Origin: Chara braunii
Lineage: Eukaryota; Streptophyta; Charophyceae; Charales; Characeae
Direction of reading: 5' to 3'
DNA: 30,385 bases
NCBI GenBank assembly: GCA_003427395.1
Contig: BFEA01000203.1
Location: 767,376-797,760, forward strand
Below are positions 1 to 7,483 of this stretch, in pieces. The position numbers and the translations under genes are program-made. How positions within the stretch are numbered: position 1 is the stretch's first letter; each line of letters starts with the position of its first letter. The notes beneath the pieces are model-generated. The model did no database searches. It was not told the origin of the DNA and saw only the letters and a list, made by a program, of their open reading frames with translations.

Positions 1-563
1 AATTGATAAATTACACGCTTCCATCGTTCTTCGTGAAAGAAGTATCATCTCTGCCCCAGAATCTACTAAGGCTAGAATCTTCTCTTGGTTAATGCGAATT
101 GTAANATGCCCACANCCCATGGTTGCAAATCTCATCTTGCAACCTGGTAGTGATCTATTCACTTGGTTGGNAAAGACTGNCCCCAAATNATTAANTTNCA
201 TCTTCNTCTTCTCAATTNACCTTTTCAACTNTTCTCTCAGTTTGGNTGCTAGTGTNATTGCTTCCTTGAAAGACAGTGTCACTTTCGTTTCTTCCAGCAT
301 CTTAGCAATTACATCAGAAATCACTGTCCCATCATCCAAATCACTCTTAAGAATAAATTTTATCTTTCTCCCATGTTCATTCTTTTCNTGTGAACGCTCC
401 GGTTCAGGATCATCAAGGATGTCGATAAGTGATTCCTCAGCCTTCTTTTTTTTTTTCTCTTCTATCATTTGAGGTGTCATACGGGTTTGGTGGTTCCTTA
501 CTTCACCAACCCTGACACTAGGTTCCATGATAAGCTCTGGAGGTAAATCACCATGGAATGACA
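1..563 (-). pseudogene. Aspartic protease (retropepsin) start plus linker, pol fragment
   Basis: The minus-strand reading leads through a charged linker with a lysine run into a stretch ending with LALVDSGAEMILLS, a typical retropepsin active site with D-S-G-A at 52-63. It would cut the Gag-Pol polyprotein in virus-like particles. The catalytic Asp and the DSG triad are intact. The ORF continues past the left edge, so the second half of the protease and all of RT are outside the window. Its frame differs from that of the zinc-knuckle segment, with a stop at 564-566 between them: either a frameshift mutation or a gag/pol frame change. About a dozen Ns between 104 and 390 leave residues unreadable. 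Confidence 0.7.
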
Positions 564-1148
564 TCATATAGCCAGGAAATGAGTCACTTCCTTGGAAGAT
601 GACTCTATTAATCCAGAGGGATTCTGAAAAGTAAGGTTCCCTCCCAATGGAGACTCACTTGTTGATGCCTCACTAGGCTCACACTCTATCAATGTTAAGG
701 ACTGTAGAGACAACTCAATCATGGTATAAGGGTCATCTGCTCTTTGTACTTGTTCATTAGGCGAGTCTACAGTGAGGAAATGAACATTCACATTGACATT
801 TCTCTTCTTCTTAATCTTCATCTTTTCATCATGTTTAAGAGCAAGAAGCCTCATACCTCCCGGATGTCTGGGATCCAACTTATTCCATGAACTATCACAG
901 ACATGGCTCATTGCATCTTTCTTTGTCACCCCACTTCTTACATCCTCCTCAAGTGGCTTGCAGTAGGTGATAGTATGTCCACTTTCGCCACAATAGTAAC
1001 AAGTAAAACTCCTCTTAGGGCGCTCATCATATTTCTTTCTCTCTTTGTTTCCTCCATCACCATTCTTCCCATTTCTTTTGGTTCTGGACGAATCCCCCTT
1101 TTTACCATGATTTTCGCTGTCATCATCATCGTCATCATCTCCCTCACT
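564..1148 (-). pseudogene. Gag nucleocapsid segment with CCHC zinc knuckle
   Basis: This minus-strand open stretch begins with an acidic run of Asp, then a Lys/Arg/Asn-rich segment, then CYYCGESGHTITYC (960-1001). That is an exact C-X2-C-X4-H-X4-C zinc knuckle, the RNA-binding motif of retroelement nucleocapsids. About 130 further residues follow before the stop at 564. There is no start codon of its own. A TAA at 1149-1151 and a different frame upstream separate it from the capsid segment, so one or two indels have broken the original gag frame. Frame-shifted reading of the acidic run gives a Met-rich artefact. Confidence 0.75.
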
Positions 1149-1370
1149 TTAGCTTTTTTCTTTCCCCTGTCATCCACAGCATGCGTTGCAGGCCTTGCAG
1201 GCATAAAGTTACCCATCACTTTTTGAAGAATATTCTCAGTAGTCAAATTGCTTCCTCGATTCATTCCATTCTCAGTCTCCTAGTCCTTGGCCAAAGTGTT
1301 GATTCAGATACAGTGACCATTTCTTATGGGAGACGGTAGGTAGAGTTCTTATGATTGCAACCATTTCATC

Positions 1371-1976
1371 TCATCTGAGAGGATAGTGTTGAGCTTGATT
1401 AAGGACTGCTTGTCTTTCAGTGTCAGTAAAATTTGTCAAAAATATATAGCATCTCTGAGCTTCGTCCAAATATGGAATTCTTGTTGTTGTTCGGATGAAG
1501 GTCTGAAGAAAAACATTGAAAGTGTCATATTTAACTCTTCTAATGTTGAGTAAGTCCTTAGTTGTGGTTGGAACCGAATCTTTCTCAAATTTCTTTTTCA
1601 GTCTTTCCTTGACTTCGTTCCAAGTAGTAGCACCTTCGATTAGTTCCTGAACTGCCAATCTTGAGTCAGTATCACAATAAGATAGGAGATGCTTAAGCCG
1701 TTGCTTATCTATCCAGCCATAACTGAGTCCAAATAACTCATACTCGTCCAGGAAGTCATTAACTTGGCGTCCTCTGAAGCAGGGAATTCTCTCATCTTGC
1801 CTTTTTGCTCTTGCTATATCTGACCCCCCTTTGATTGTATCAACTCTCTCGACCAGTTCCCGTATAACCCCAACCAAGGCCTCTTCATTGGTCCCTGCTG
1901 AGGTACTCGGTCTTGCTCTCCCCGCCATCTTGACAATAGATTTTTTCCCAGATATCCTCTTCTCTCTCTCTGTCAC
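1371..1976 (-). pseudogene. Gag capsid-like protein
   Basis: About 200 residues are open. The first ATG is at 1926-1928 (MAGRARPSTSAG); the open frame reaches back to 1976 through a GTG. The middle contains RIPCFRGRQVNDFLDEYE and a later WNEVKERLKKKF segment, which resemble the start and helical core of Ty3-type Gag capsids. The stop at 1371-1373 is a TGA; the same frame continues for about 33 more sensible residues (about 1270-1370), so the TGA is probably a nonsense mutation. The gap from the preceding small ORF to the ATG is 72 nt. Assignment rests on general resemblance and on position before the zinc knuckle and protease. Confidence 0.65.
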
Positions 1977-2000
1977 TCTTATCCTTTTTTTCTCTGCTCT

Positions 2001-2270
2001 TCAATCCCTCACTCTTCTCGCAAGAGATATAGGCTCGTTTCTCTCTTCTCTTGTCTGCTCTACCCCCTGAGAGTTCTGTACATATAGGGTATACGCAATA
2101 ATTGATTGAGAAGTGATCAAGGGCAGTGCAATCCTTCTCAGCCTTCCTATGTAATCTTCATTCAATTTTTTCTCATCATCCCTATTCAGTCTTCTGTCAT
2201 ACCCCTTTATAGTACCCCGGATCATAAAATATCGAGTCAGGTCTATAATCTCATAATCAAATTGCATCAT
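2001..2270 (-). CDS. Small ORF, family B copy 2 (B2), unknown function
   Basis: 89 residues starting MMQFDYEIIDL, with ATG directly abutting the TAA of B1 (TAAATG). It aligns by eye with B1: a strand-like start (FMIRGTIKGYD), a central charged helical part, then AYTLYV and a C-terminal EPISLARRV. The shared plan with B1 (KIEGTLW ... SYLL ... RVSLARRI) and B4 (VRVSCSLY ... YTYYL ... EEARRTV) marks a repeated protein family. There is no transmembrane segment, signal peptide or motif I recognise. It lies 72 nt ahead of the gag ATG and may be translated from the same RNA. Function unknown. Confidence 0.55.
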   Translation of the reverse strand: MMQFDYEIIDLTRYFMIRGTIKGYDRRLNRDDEKKLNEDYIGRLRRIALPLITSQSIIAYTLYVQNSQGVEQTREERNEPISLARRVRD

Positions 2271-2555
2271 TTACAGCCCACTATTGATCCTTCTTGCAAG
2301 AGAGACCCGTTCTTGAAAAGTGTGATATGATACTCTCTCAGTAGTTCCCACTTTCTTTAACAAATAGCTTATCTCAGTCTGGTCAGTGGTAATTCTCAAG
2401 GCAGAATCTCTCATGCGATCTAAGAAAGGCTGCAAAAACTCAAGCTCATCCAGGGTAGATAGATTTCTATCAGAGATCCAAAGAGTTCCTTCTATCTTGA
2501 GTACCCTACCTTCTAAAACAACTCCCAGTATCAGCTGTTCAGTCAAGCTGGGCAT
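2271..2555 (-). CDS. Small ORF, family B copy 1 (B1), unknown function
   Basis: 94 residues beginning MPSLTEQLILGVVLEG. The ATG (2553-2555) lies 13 nt inside the end of the preceding A4 frame (stop at 2543-2545), and its TAA directly abuts the ATG of B2. Pattern: beta-like start (LKIEGTLWISD), a helix (about residues 35-55), a second strand (EISYLLKKV), then RVSLARRI. The same pattern recurs in B2, B3 and B4. This is the least damaged B copy, without internal stop or shift. No known domain is evident. The role could be an accessory factor of the element, but that is only inference from position. Confidence 0.55.
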   Translation of the reverse strand: MPSLTEQLILGVVLEGRVLKIEGTLWISDRNLSTLDELEFLQPFLDRMRDSALRITTDQTEISYLLKKVGTTERVSYHTFQERVSLARRINSGL

Positions 2556-2964
2556 TGCAGGACATCATAAGCAACATCTGAAAGGTACATCTCAGGTTGG
2601 ACATAATCAGGGATTTCGAATCCATGTTCAAAGGTACTGAAGAGTAGGGGGATTTTATCATTAGTGGAGAACTCAGTAAGCCTCTCAAATTGTCTTATTT
2701 TTTTTCTTAGGTAACTTTCCTCTTTAGTTTTTCAAGCCACTCTTTGGTTCTTATGAGACTAATATAAGCGCCTGTCTGACACTTCAAGTAGTCATCTTCC
2801 TTTTCTAGGCCTGCTAGTACATAAATTCGTATGTCCAGGCTGCCAGTACTCAGGAATTTGACCACTGGTATATAAAATATTATGGGCCCTATCTCACAAG
2901 TCTCATATCTCAGGATCACAAAAGGATTATCACACCCTATCACCTCATAGAGTCTACCCTTCAC
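2543..2964 (-). pseudogene. Family A copy 4 (A4), frameshifted, unknown function
   Basis: The first half (2964-2707) reads RLYEVIGCDNPFVILRYE and then LDIRIYVLAG, matching the RYE and YDIxIYVP blocks of A2 and A3. It ends at a stop near an A-rich run (about 2697-2709). The second half is in another frame and continues with STFEHGFEIPD and a Val/Leu-rich end to the TGA at 2543-2545, matching the C-terminal GIPxP block of the other A copies. So one gene of about 140 codons is split by one indel. There is no ATG at the start (first codon GTG). It overlaps the start of B1 by 13 nt. It is the most divergent A copy inside the element. Confidence 0.5.
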
Positions 2965-2978
2965 AATAGTTATACTGG

Positions 2979-3473
2979 CTACTTAGAGTATTCTTCTTGG
3001 GATCTCTTCACTTTCCATGCAAACTTTAACATGACATACCTATTGTCTCTTGGGAACGTGAGTCCCTCAACAGCCGGTGATGGTATCCCAACAAAAGGTC
3101 TGACATAGGTATTAAAGGAGAAGTTCCTTCCTTTCCGCTCTAATTTCCTTTCCTCATCATGCGCAAGATCCGAAGCTCGTTGCCAACACGCACCTTTTCG
3201 ACTTTCATCAAATCTTTGCTTCGGCACATAAATCCCAATATCATATTCATCAAGGTCAATAAAATAGCATGTAAGAACATACAGACTATCTTGTTCTTGT
3301 CCTGATCCCTTTATGGCTTCATACCTCACGATTTCATAAGGAATTACAGCCTTACATGCTATAAAATTAAGAGAATTCAACAACTTGTCTGATTCGGCCC
3401 TACTCAGCCCTTCATGGCCTCTTGTCAGTCTGAGCTTAGATTTCTCCCTCAAGGGTACATAACGTTGACTCAT
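2979..3473 (-). CDS. Family A copy 3 (A3), intact 164-aa ORF, unknown function
   Basis: 164 residues from ATG MSQRYVPLREKSKLRL. Blocks in order: basic N-terminus (1-35); LLNSLNFIACKAVIPYEIV (about 38-56); SLYVLTCYFIDLDEYDIGIY (about 70-90), a strand-rich core; a helical charged part with CWQRASDLAHDEERKLERKG; then VGIPSPAVEG and a C-terminal strand (YVMLKFAWKVKR). The same blocks occur in A1, A2, A4 and A5. The ATG overlaps the stop of A2 by one base (TGATG), which suits coupled termination and reinitiation. There is no signal peptide, membrane segment or catalytic motif I can name. This is the best-preserved A copy and the best query for a structure or profile search. Confidence 0.6.
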   Translation of the reverse strand: MSQRYVPLREKSKLRLTRGHEGLSRAESDKLLNSLNFIACKAVIPYEIVRYEAIKGSGQEQDSLYVLTCYFIDLDEYDIGIYVPKQRFDESRKGACWQRASDLAHDEERKLERKGRNFSFNTYVRPFVGIPSPAVEGLTFPRDNRYVMLKFAWKVKRSQEEYSK

Positions 3474-3964
3474 CAGACTCTTTGACCTTTTTTCACTTTC
3501 TGGACAAACTCAATCACCGCAAACCAATCATCTTTTGATAAATTTATATCAGGTAAGGGAGGAGCTGGAAATCCCTTGAAGGCAGTAAATCGTGTAGATC
3601 CAGTGAAACACTTGTTCTCTCTTTCAAGCCTCTCTTTCTCTCTCAGTACTACCTCTTCTGCAAATCCCCAACATCTCCCATAAACTGCATCAACACTTCT
3701 TTCTTTTGGGACATAAATTCTTACGTCATACACATCCAGGTCTGTGAAATAGAACGTCAGTACATATAATCGTTCATGTTCTCATCCGCTCTCGACCATC
3801 TCATACCTGACAACTTCATATGGAAATGTCTCTCTCTTGCTTAGAGTATTCAGAGACCTTAGGAGACATTTAATCTTCTCTTGACTTGGACCTGAACCTC
3901 TGCCAAAATTTGTCCTTCTTTGTCTGATTACTTCTGCTGAAATCTCTTCAGCTCTCACTACCAC
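3473..3964 (-). pseudogene. Family A copy 2 (A2), one in-frame TGA, unknown function
   Basis: One frame runs from 3964 to the stop at 3473-3475, broken only by a TGA at 3782-3784. Before the TGA: IKCLLRSLNTLSKRETFPYE. After it: RLYVLTFYFTDLDVYDVRIY, a Cys-Trp helical part (CWGFAEEVV), GFPAPPLPD and a C-terminal strand. Length (163 codons) and block order equal A3, where the TGA position is a Gln. The TGA therefore looks like a point mutation in one gene, not a border between two genes. No ATG is available at the start (GTG at 3962-3964). The frame overlaps the end of A1 by 17 nt next to an A10 run, so A1 and A2 may once have been joined by a frameshift. Confidence 0.55.
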
Positions 3965-4362
3965 TGTTTTTTTTTTCTCTTGTCAATACCATGTTGATTA
4001 TCGGCAGCCAGTTAGTCCCATCACAATAGTTGTCAGGTATAGGAGGGATTGGAACAGTCTTGTATGTTACTGGCATTATACCCCATTCCACTTTCTTCTT
4101 TTGCTTGATCAAGTCTGCCGTTTCGTCATAAATAAATTGGACCACGATCTCCCATAACCAATTAAACATTCTCAATATCATCGTTGCCTCCTTCCTTGAC
4201 ATATGGGCGGATATCATAGACATCTCCCTCCAAGAAGTGAGTCAGCACTACACAGATGGTTGAGCCACAAGAGTGATAGCCCCAACAAGCCTCATATCTG
4301 TAAGGAAATATTCCTCTTGTGGTAAGTTTAGACAATTCTTTCATAGCATCGTCGGCCAGCAT
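3948..4362 (-). pseudogene. Family A copy 1 (A1), frameshifted, unknown function
   Basis: The first part (4362-4162) starts MLADDAMKELSKLTTRGIFP and contains VVLTHFLEGDVYDIRPYV, aligning with the A2/A3 core. The frame is lost after about position 4200. The next part (to the stop at 3948-3950) reads NWLWEIVVQFIYDETADL, then TVPIPPIPD and a C-terminal strand, matching the second half of A2/A3. Joined by one indel it has the usual A length. A second ATG (4342-4344) overlaps the stop of the upstream ORF as ATGA. Close to the end is an A10 run (3967-3976 as T on plus). Function unknown. Confidence 0.5.
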
Positions 4363-4526
4363 TTGTTTTGATCAGTCTCACTCTCTTCCTCAATCTCCTT
4401 TCCCGATCTAGTGTGGTACCTCACACAAGAAAGAAATAGATCACAGTTAGCCACCGTGATTCTCAAGAAATTCAGGACCCAAATGAGAATAATAGAATTA
4501 GTATGAAACTCATAAAATGTCAACAA
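4341..4526 (-). CDS. Short leader ORF before the family A array
   Basis: 61 codons from the first ATG after the primer site, 70 nt into the internal region. The first half is hydrophobic (IILIWVLNFL) and the second half charged (TRSGKEIEEESETDQNK). Its stop TGA shares the sequence ATGA with an in-frame ATG of A1. The charged half may be the displaced N-terminus of A1, since A2 and A3 carry a comparable basic/acidic lead of about 35 residues, so this may not be a separate gene. No recognised domain. Confidence 0.3.
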   Translation of the reverse strand: MLTFYEFHTNSIILIWVLNFLRITVANCDLFLSCVRYHTRSGKEIEEESETDQNKCWPTML

Positions 4527-4598
4527 TTCTCACGTCCTAATAAAAACTCAAAGATGATGATGAACCTGGCTCGTTCCGGACACGAAAATTTTTTCATG

Positions 4599-4616
4599 TC
4601 CCCGACAACGGCGCCA
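4599..4616 (-). other. Primer-binding site, tRNA-Asp type
   Basis: On the minus strand the sequence is TGGCGCCGTTGTCGGGGA. It is complementary to the 3' end of plant tRNA-Asp including CCA, with one mismatch (A on plus at 4605 where the tRNA has G). Such sites prime minus-strand DNA synthesis in LTR retrotransposons, and this type is common in plant Tat/Athila-like elements. It lies 5 nt inside the candidate LTR end (CA at 4621-4622) and fixes the element's direction and internal start. Confidence 0.8.
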
Positions 4617-4620
4617 TTTT

Positions 4621-5050
4621 TGTTGCACTTTTTCCAGTCAGGCCACTTCGAGCGACCAGAAAGCCAATAGGCTGTCACACAGGATTTTGTAAGTGATTGC
4701 AATAAGTAAAATAAAATTAATTAATGCAAATCCCTTATTGTTGTGTGCGTCCGGCTTCGAGCAAGACCCTTCAATTGCGGTCTTCGCCGGTCCCCGGTCT
4801 TAGGAATCTTTTATTTTGATCCGGAACAGCAAAGAATTATGCAAATAATAATCATAAAATTATGGGGTGCTATGCATGCATCAATTATGTCAATCTGATT
4901 TTGAGAACTGTGACAAAACATCCGCAAAGGCAGTCACCGAACAAGAACAATGCAGAAAATAAGACTGACTAACTCGATCAAAGACAGGGGCAATTGAGTG
5001 AGGGAAGAATGAGAACTCATAATAATCTCAGAAAGTACACATAGATGAGC
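4621..5050 (-). repeat. Candidate LTR (outer end unresolved)
   Basis: Directly upstream of the primer site on the minus strand the sequence ends GTGCAACA, with the usual CA at an LTR 3' end. A poly(A) signal AATAAA lies at 4810-4815. The AT-rich stretch to about 5050 holds no credible ORF and stops where the A5 reading frame ends (5055), so about 430 bp is one reasonable size. Another TGTTG start, matching the CAACA end, occurs near 6610 and would give an LTR of about 2 kb that includes A5 and B4. The second LTR is outside the window, so neither border can be proven. Confidence 0.4.
4810..4815 (-). promoter_or_regulatory. Candidate poly(A) signal in the LTR
   Basis: AATAAA on the minus strand, about 190 nt before the LTR end. 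Position fits an R-region polyadenylation signal, but the hexamer is short and could be chance in an AT-rich stretch. Confidence 0.3.
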
Positions 5051-5054
5051 GTAG

Positions 5055-5572
5055 TCAGCACCTCTCAAGAGTCCTCACTCCAGTGTAAAGCATCGGCCCG
5101 AAGCCGCGAATCAACGTAGTGCCACTCTCATCGAGTTCCCTCTCTCTCTGCTCAAGGTATTCAGTGGCTGAAATCCAGACTGGATCAAAAAGTTCATGAG
5201 TCTCCTTGCCTTTCTTCAGATAAGGCATCAGATCGTGGATAGTGTCATTAGCAAAACTGGTCTGGACAATGAAGATTGACAGATCTCCATGTCTGAAACC
5301 AATGGCACTAACATACCGATAATAGAATGCCTCTTTGCATGAGATCCGATTGAGGCTGGCCAGTACTGACTCACTGACCGGAGCAGACTAAACTGTGCTC
5401 ATGAGTACTCTTGCCCGTACAAGCTGACCAGACAATCCCTGAGAACAGGTTACCAAACCGATTGCAGGAAACTGATTGCTCAAAACTGATTGCTGAAAAC
5501 TGATTGCTGAAAACTGATTGCTGATCAGATGATTACCGAATGTCCGGACAAGTTCTCGTTCAGACAAAACAC
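5055..5572 (-). pseudogene. Family A copy 5 (A5), beyond the primer site, unknown function
   Basis: The core (5387-5055) reads SVLASLNRISCKEAFYYRYV, then DLSIFIVQTSFANDTIHDLM, PYLKKGKE, a helical part (WISATEYLEQRERELDESG) and ends TGVRTLERC before TGA. Block order matches A1-A4, including the LxSLNxISCK and ExERELxE parts, but the C-terminal third is missing. The same frame continues upstream of a TAG (5388-5390) through an N-terminal part containing four copies of a 14-bp repeat. A5 lacks a credible ATG and was found only by reading the frame through. It follows B4 on the same strand. It lies outside the internal region of the element as defined by the primer site. Confidence 0.5.
5469..5524. 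repeat. Tandem repeat, 4 x 14 bp
   Basis: Four head-to-tail copies of AAACTGATTGCTGA, the first with one change. The unit is not a multiple of three, so it scrambles any frame that crosses it; it sits in the N-terminal part of the A5 frame. Confidence 0.9.
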
Positions 5573-5827
5573 TCACCGATGGCGGCCTACAGTCCTCCTT
5601 GCTTCTTCGATAGTACCTACTGAAGTTATGGTGGCACACAGTCTGCCGTTCTTATCATGCAAGTAGTATGTGTATTCGGTTTTTGTATGATTCCTCACGA
5701 GAGCCAGTGCATGTTCCATCATCGTAGTAGTCTGCTGGTTGTACTCCTCGACTGCACTTTCCCTCCAAGTCTCCGCAGTGCTCTGATACAGTGAGCAGGA
5801 AACTCTAACTGCGTTACTACTGTCCAT
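5573..5827 (-). CDS. Small ORF, family B copy 4 (B4), unknown function
   Basis: 84 residues from ATG: MDSSNAVRVSCSLYQSTAET, a helical part, TEYTYYLHDKNGRLCATITS, then EEARRTVG. It matches B3 most closely (NTVRVTCSLHRSKAEVW ... VIEYTAY) and shares the plan of B1 and B2. No internal stop or shift. It is followed on the same strand by A5, so the pair B-A repeats the family combination seen between primer site and gag. A strand-helix-strand fold is inferred from the residue pattern only. No recognised domain. Confidence 0.5.
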   Translation of the reverse strand: MDSSNAVRVSCSLYQSTAETWRESAVEEYNQQTTTMMEHALALVRNHTKTEYTYYLHDKNGRLCATITSVGTIEEARRTVGRHR

Positions 5828-6103
5828 AGCCTCGCTGATCTCTCGCTACAACTCAAAACGGATGACTCATGGATGATCCAGGTATNTNAAGGCTGCNCGG
5901 TTGATTGTTNTTTAGANCANNTGTTCCTGATTGTTGCTCTCCGGTTTGCTGCTCTTCAAATTAATTGTTTCGTTGATTGGATTTTGAGTTAAATAGCTGC
6001 TGAACCACCATTAAAAGCCGTCTCGATTGACTGTTTCGCTGGTTAAATGCCGACTAAAACTTTGATTGTTTTGCTGACTAATTGCTGCTTACCAACTGCT
6101 GAC

Positions 6104-6195
6104 TCCGAATGCTGGTTCTGAATACTGATTCCGGATACTGATTCCGAATGCTGGTTCTGAATACTGATTCCGGATACTTATTCCGAATGTTGTTC
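6104..6195. repeat. Tandem repeat, 39-bp unit, about 2.3 copies
   Basis: The motif TCCGAATGCTGGTTCTGAAT starts at 6104 and 6143 and partly at 6182, a spacing of exactly 39 bp. Confidence 0.85.
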
Positions 6196-6323
6196 AAAAG
6201 AAACTGATTAACTGTTAATCATAAAATTAAATGAGTGTTGAAAGAGAACTGACTAGCCAACGGAACTGAGCGTGACTGAGAAGCGCATGAACACTGTCTT
6301 GTTTTCGTTACAAGTTCCGAATA

Positions 6324-6439
6324 CTGCCTGAGTACTGAATTCCGTTCTGAGCAGTTTCGAGAGCTGCCCTGAGTACTGCCTTCTGCTCTTAATACCGAAT
6401 TTCGTTCTGAGCAGTTTCCGGTACTGCCCTGAGTACTGT
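6324..6439. repeat. Tandem repeat, degenerate 40-60 bp unit
   Basis: CTGCCCTGAGTACTG-like motifs start at 6324, 6364 and 6424, and TTCTGAGCAGTTTC recurs 60 bp apart. The second unit carries about 20 extra bases. Confidence 0.75.
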
Positions 6440-6443
6440 CCAA

Positions 6444-6500
6444 GTTTCATCTGAGTTTCACATGAGCTTCACTTGAGTTTCATCTGAGTTTCATCTGAGC
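6444..6500. repeat. Tandem repeat, 12-bp unit, about 5 copies
   Basis: GTTTCATCTGAG with small changes, head to tail. Confidence 0.75.
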
Positions 6501-7189
6501 CGAAAGGCCACTGAGGTTTGATCACCCAGCGGGAGAGCATTAATAAGTAGGAACAAATTATTAATAAACTCTGAACCGCTGAGACGTGAGTAACGTTTTT
6601 GGGGTGAAGCCTCCAACACTCTATGCCAGTCCAAGTTTAGTTTTGGACTCCTCCACTGACTCTAGCGTGGAACTGGTACTGTGCAGTTTGTTGTCAAATC
6701 CGTAGAAGAAGACCACTTACTCAATGTATTTTCTCTCTCCTGCTATTCTAATCACAAACTCTCTATAAGCTAGTCTGTGCTTTTCTGCATCTTTGCACGC
6801 CTCTTCCTCCCAGCCTTTTCCCTTGGCTCTGCTAGACCTGCCCTTAATCACTAGGATCTCATCTCTTTTCATGATTCCCCAGCCTCTTCGAGGTTTAGGC
6901 CGCAGCCCGAATGAAATAAGCAGACTTGATGCGCTTCGACCGTTGCTTAGGGTCTGCCAAAGTGGTAAGCCGCTACCATTTACAGGCTGTCACCCGAAGT
7001 CTGAGGTACCGATCAGACTTTGACTGTTCACTGATTAATCCTTGCTTGAGTAGAGATTGGATACTAACTGAACCGCGATCAGGTGTCAGTCGTATACAAA
7101 TTGACCACCTTGCCAGACAGACAACTCGGCCTCGGGAGGGTGTAGTTTTACGACTGGTTCCTAGGTGATCCCTACTTCCCCTTTGTTTG

Positions 7190-7483
7190 GTCCACGCTCT
7201 AAGTGTGTGAATTTGTACCGTGTAGCTTCCCGCCCGATTCACAAAATTAGGCAGTATACTCAATAACACTCTGTCCTCTCTCCAAATCCAACACAAGTTT
7301 TCTCATCACTTCAATCTGGGATTGCAAGACTCCTGTAAAACCTTTTTCCCAGACTTCTGCTTTGCTTCGGTGTAACGAACAAGTAACTCTCACCGTGTTA
7401 CTCTCAGTCTCTCTGATGGGACTCATCGCATTTGCCCTCAGAAGCAAGAACAAGAAGTTCGCTTTCGCATCGTCGACAGCCAA
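7190..7483 (-). pseudogene. Family B copy 3 (B3), frameshifted, unknown function
   Basis: The open frame 7483-7247 contains NTVRVTCSLHRSKAEVWEKG, a helical part and SVIEYTA, then stops. In another frame the match to B4 continues (RAGSYTVQIHTLRAWTKQRG, against NGRLCATIT and EEARR of B4), so one indel near 7257 splits the gene. An N-terminal lead of about 30 residues (MAVDDAKANFLFLLLRAN) precedes the conserved part, longer than in B4. Unknown function. Confidence 0.45.

Larger units (their letters stand above)
1..5050 (-). mobile_element. Decayed LTR retrotransposon (5' part) with extra ORFs ahead of gag
   Basis: Read on the minus strand, a tRNA-Asp-type primer-binding site (4599-4616) is followed by a run of small ORFs (4526-2001), a gag-like ORF (1976-1371), a CCHC zinc knuckle (960-1001) and a retropepsin active site (52-63). 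This order is that of an LTR retrotransposon. RT, RNase H and integrase would lie beyond the left edge and cannot be seen, so Ty3/gypsy membership is inferred from the gag-protease order and primer site. The coding parts carry in-frame stops and frameshifts, so this copy is probably dead. The outer end of the LTR is not resolved; 5050 is only a working limit. Plant Tat/Ogre elements also carry an extra ORF ahead of gag, but this array is longer and I do not recognise its proteins. Confidence 0.72.
5830..7189. repeat. Repeat-filled spacer between B4 and B3
   Basis: No credible gene. It holds several minisatellites: a 39-bp unit repeated 2.3 times (6104-6195), a 40-60 bp unit with 2.3 degenerate copies (6324-6439) and a 12-bp GTTTCATCTGAG-like unit, about five copies (6444-6500). 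Short ORFs here (for example 6219-6450 minus) simply translate these repeats. Ns occur at 5885-5925. Confidence 0.7.

Noticed and set aside
92-472. 126-aa ORF on the plus strand
   Set aside because: Shadow of the minus-strand protease linker; N-rich and without family resemblance.
1371-3784. Recoded TGA (stop reassignment) to explain several in-frame TGA
   Set aside because: Both host exons are clean, other stops (TAA, TAG) also interrupt the elements, and frameshifts are frequent; mutation explains it better.
2001-4526. Bacterial operon, because of the overlapping short genes
   Set aside because: The surrounding GT-AG introns, LINE, LTR elements and U6 copy show a plant-type nuclear genome, and gag and protease follow directly.
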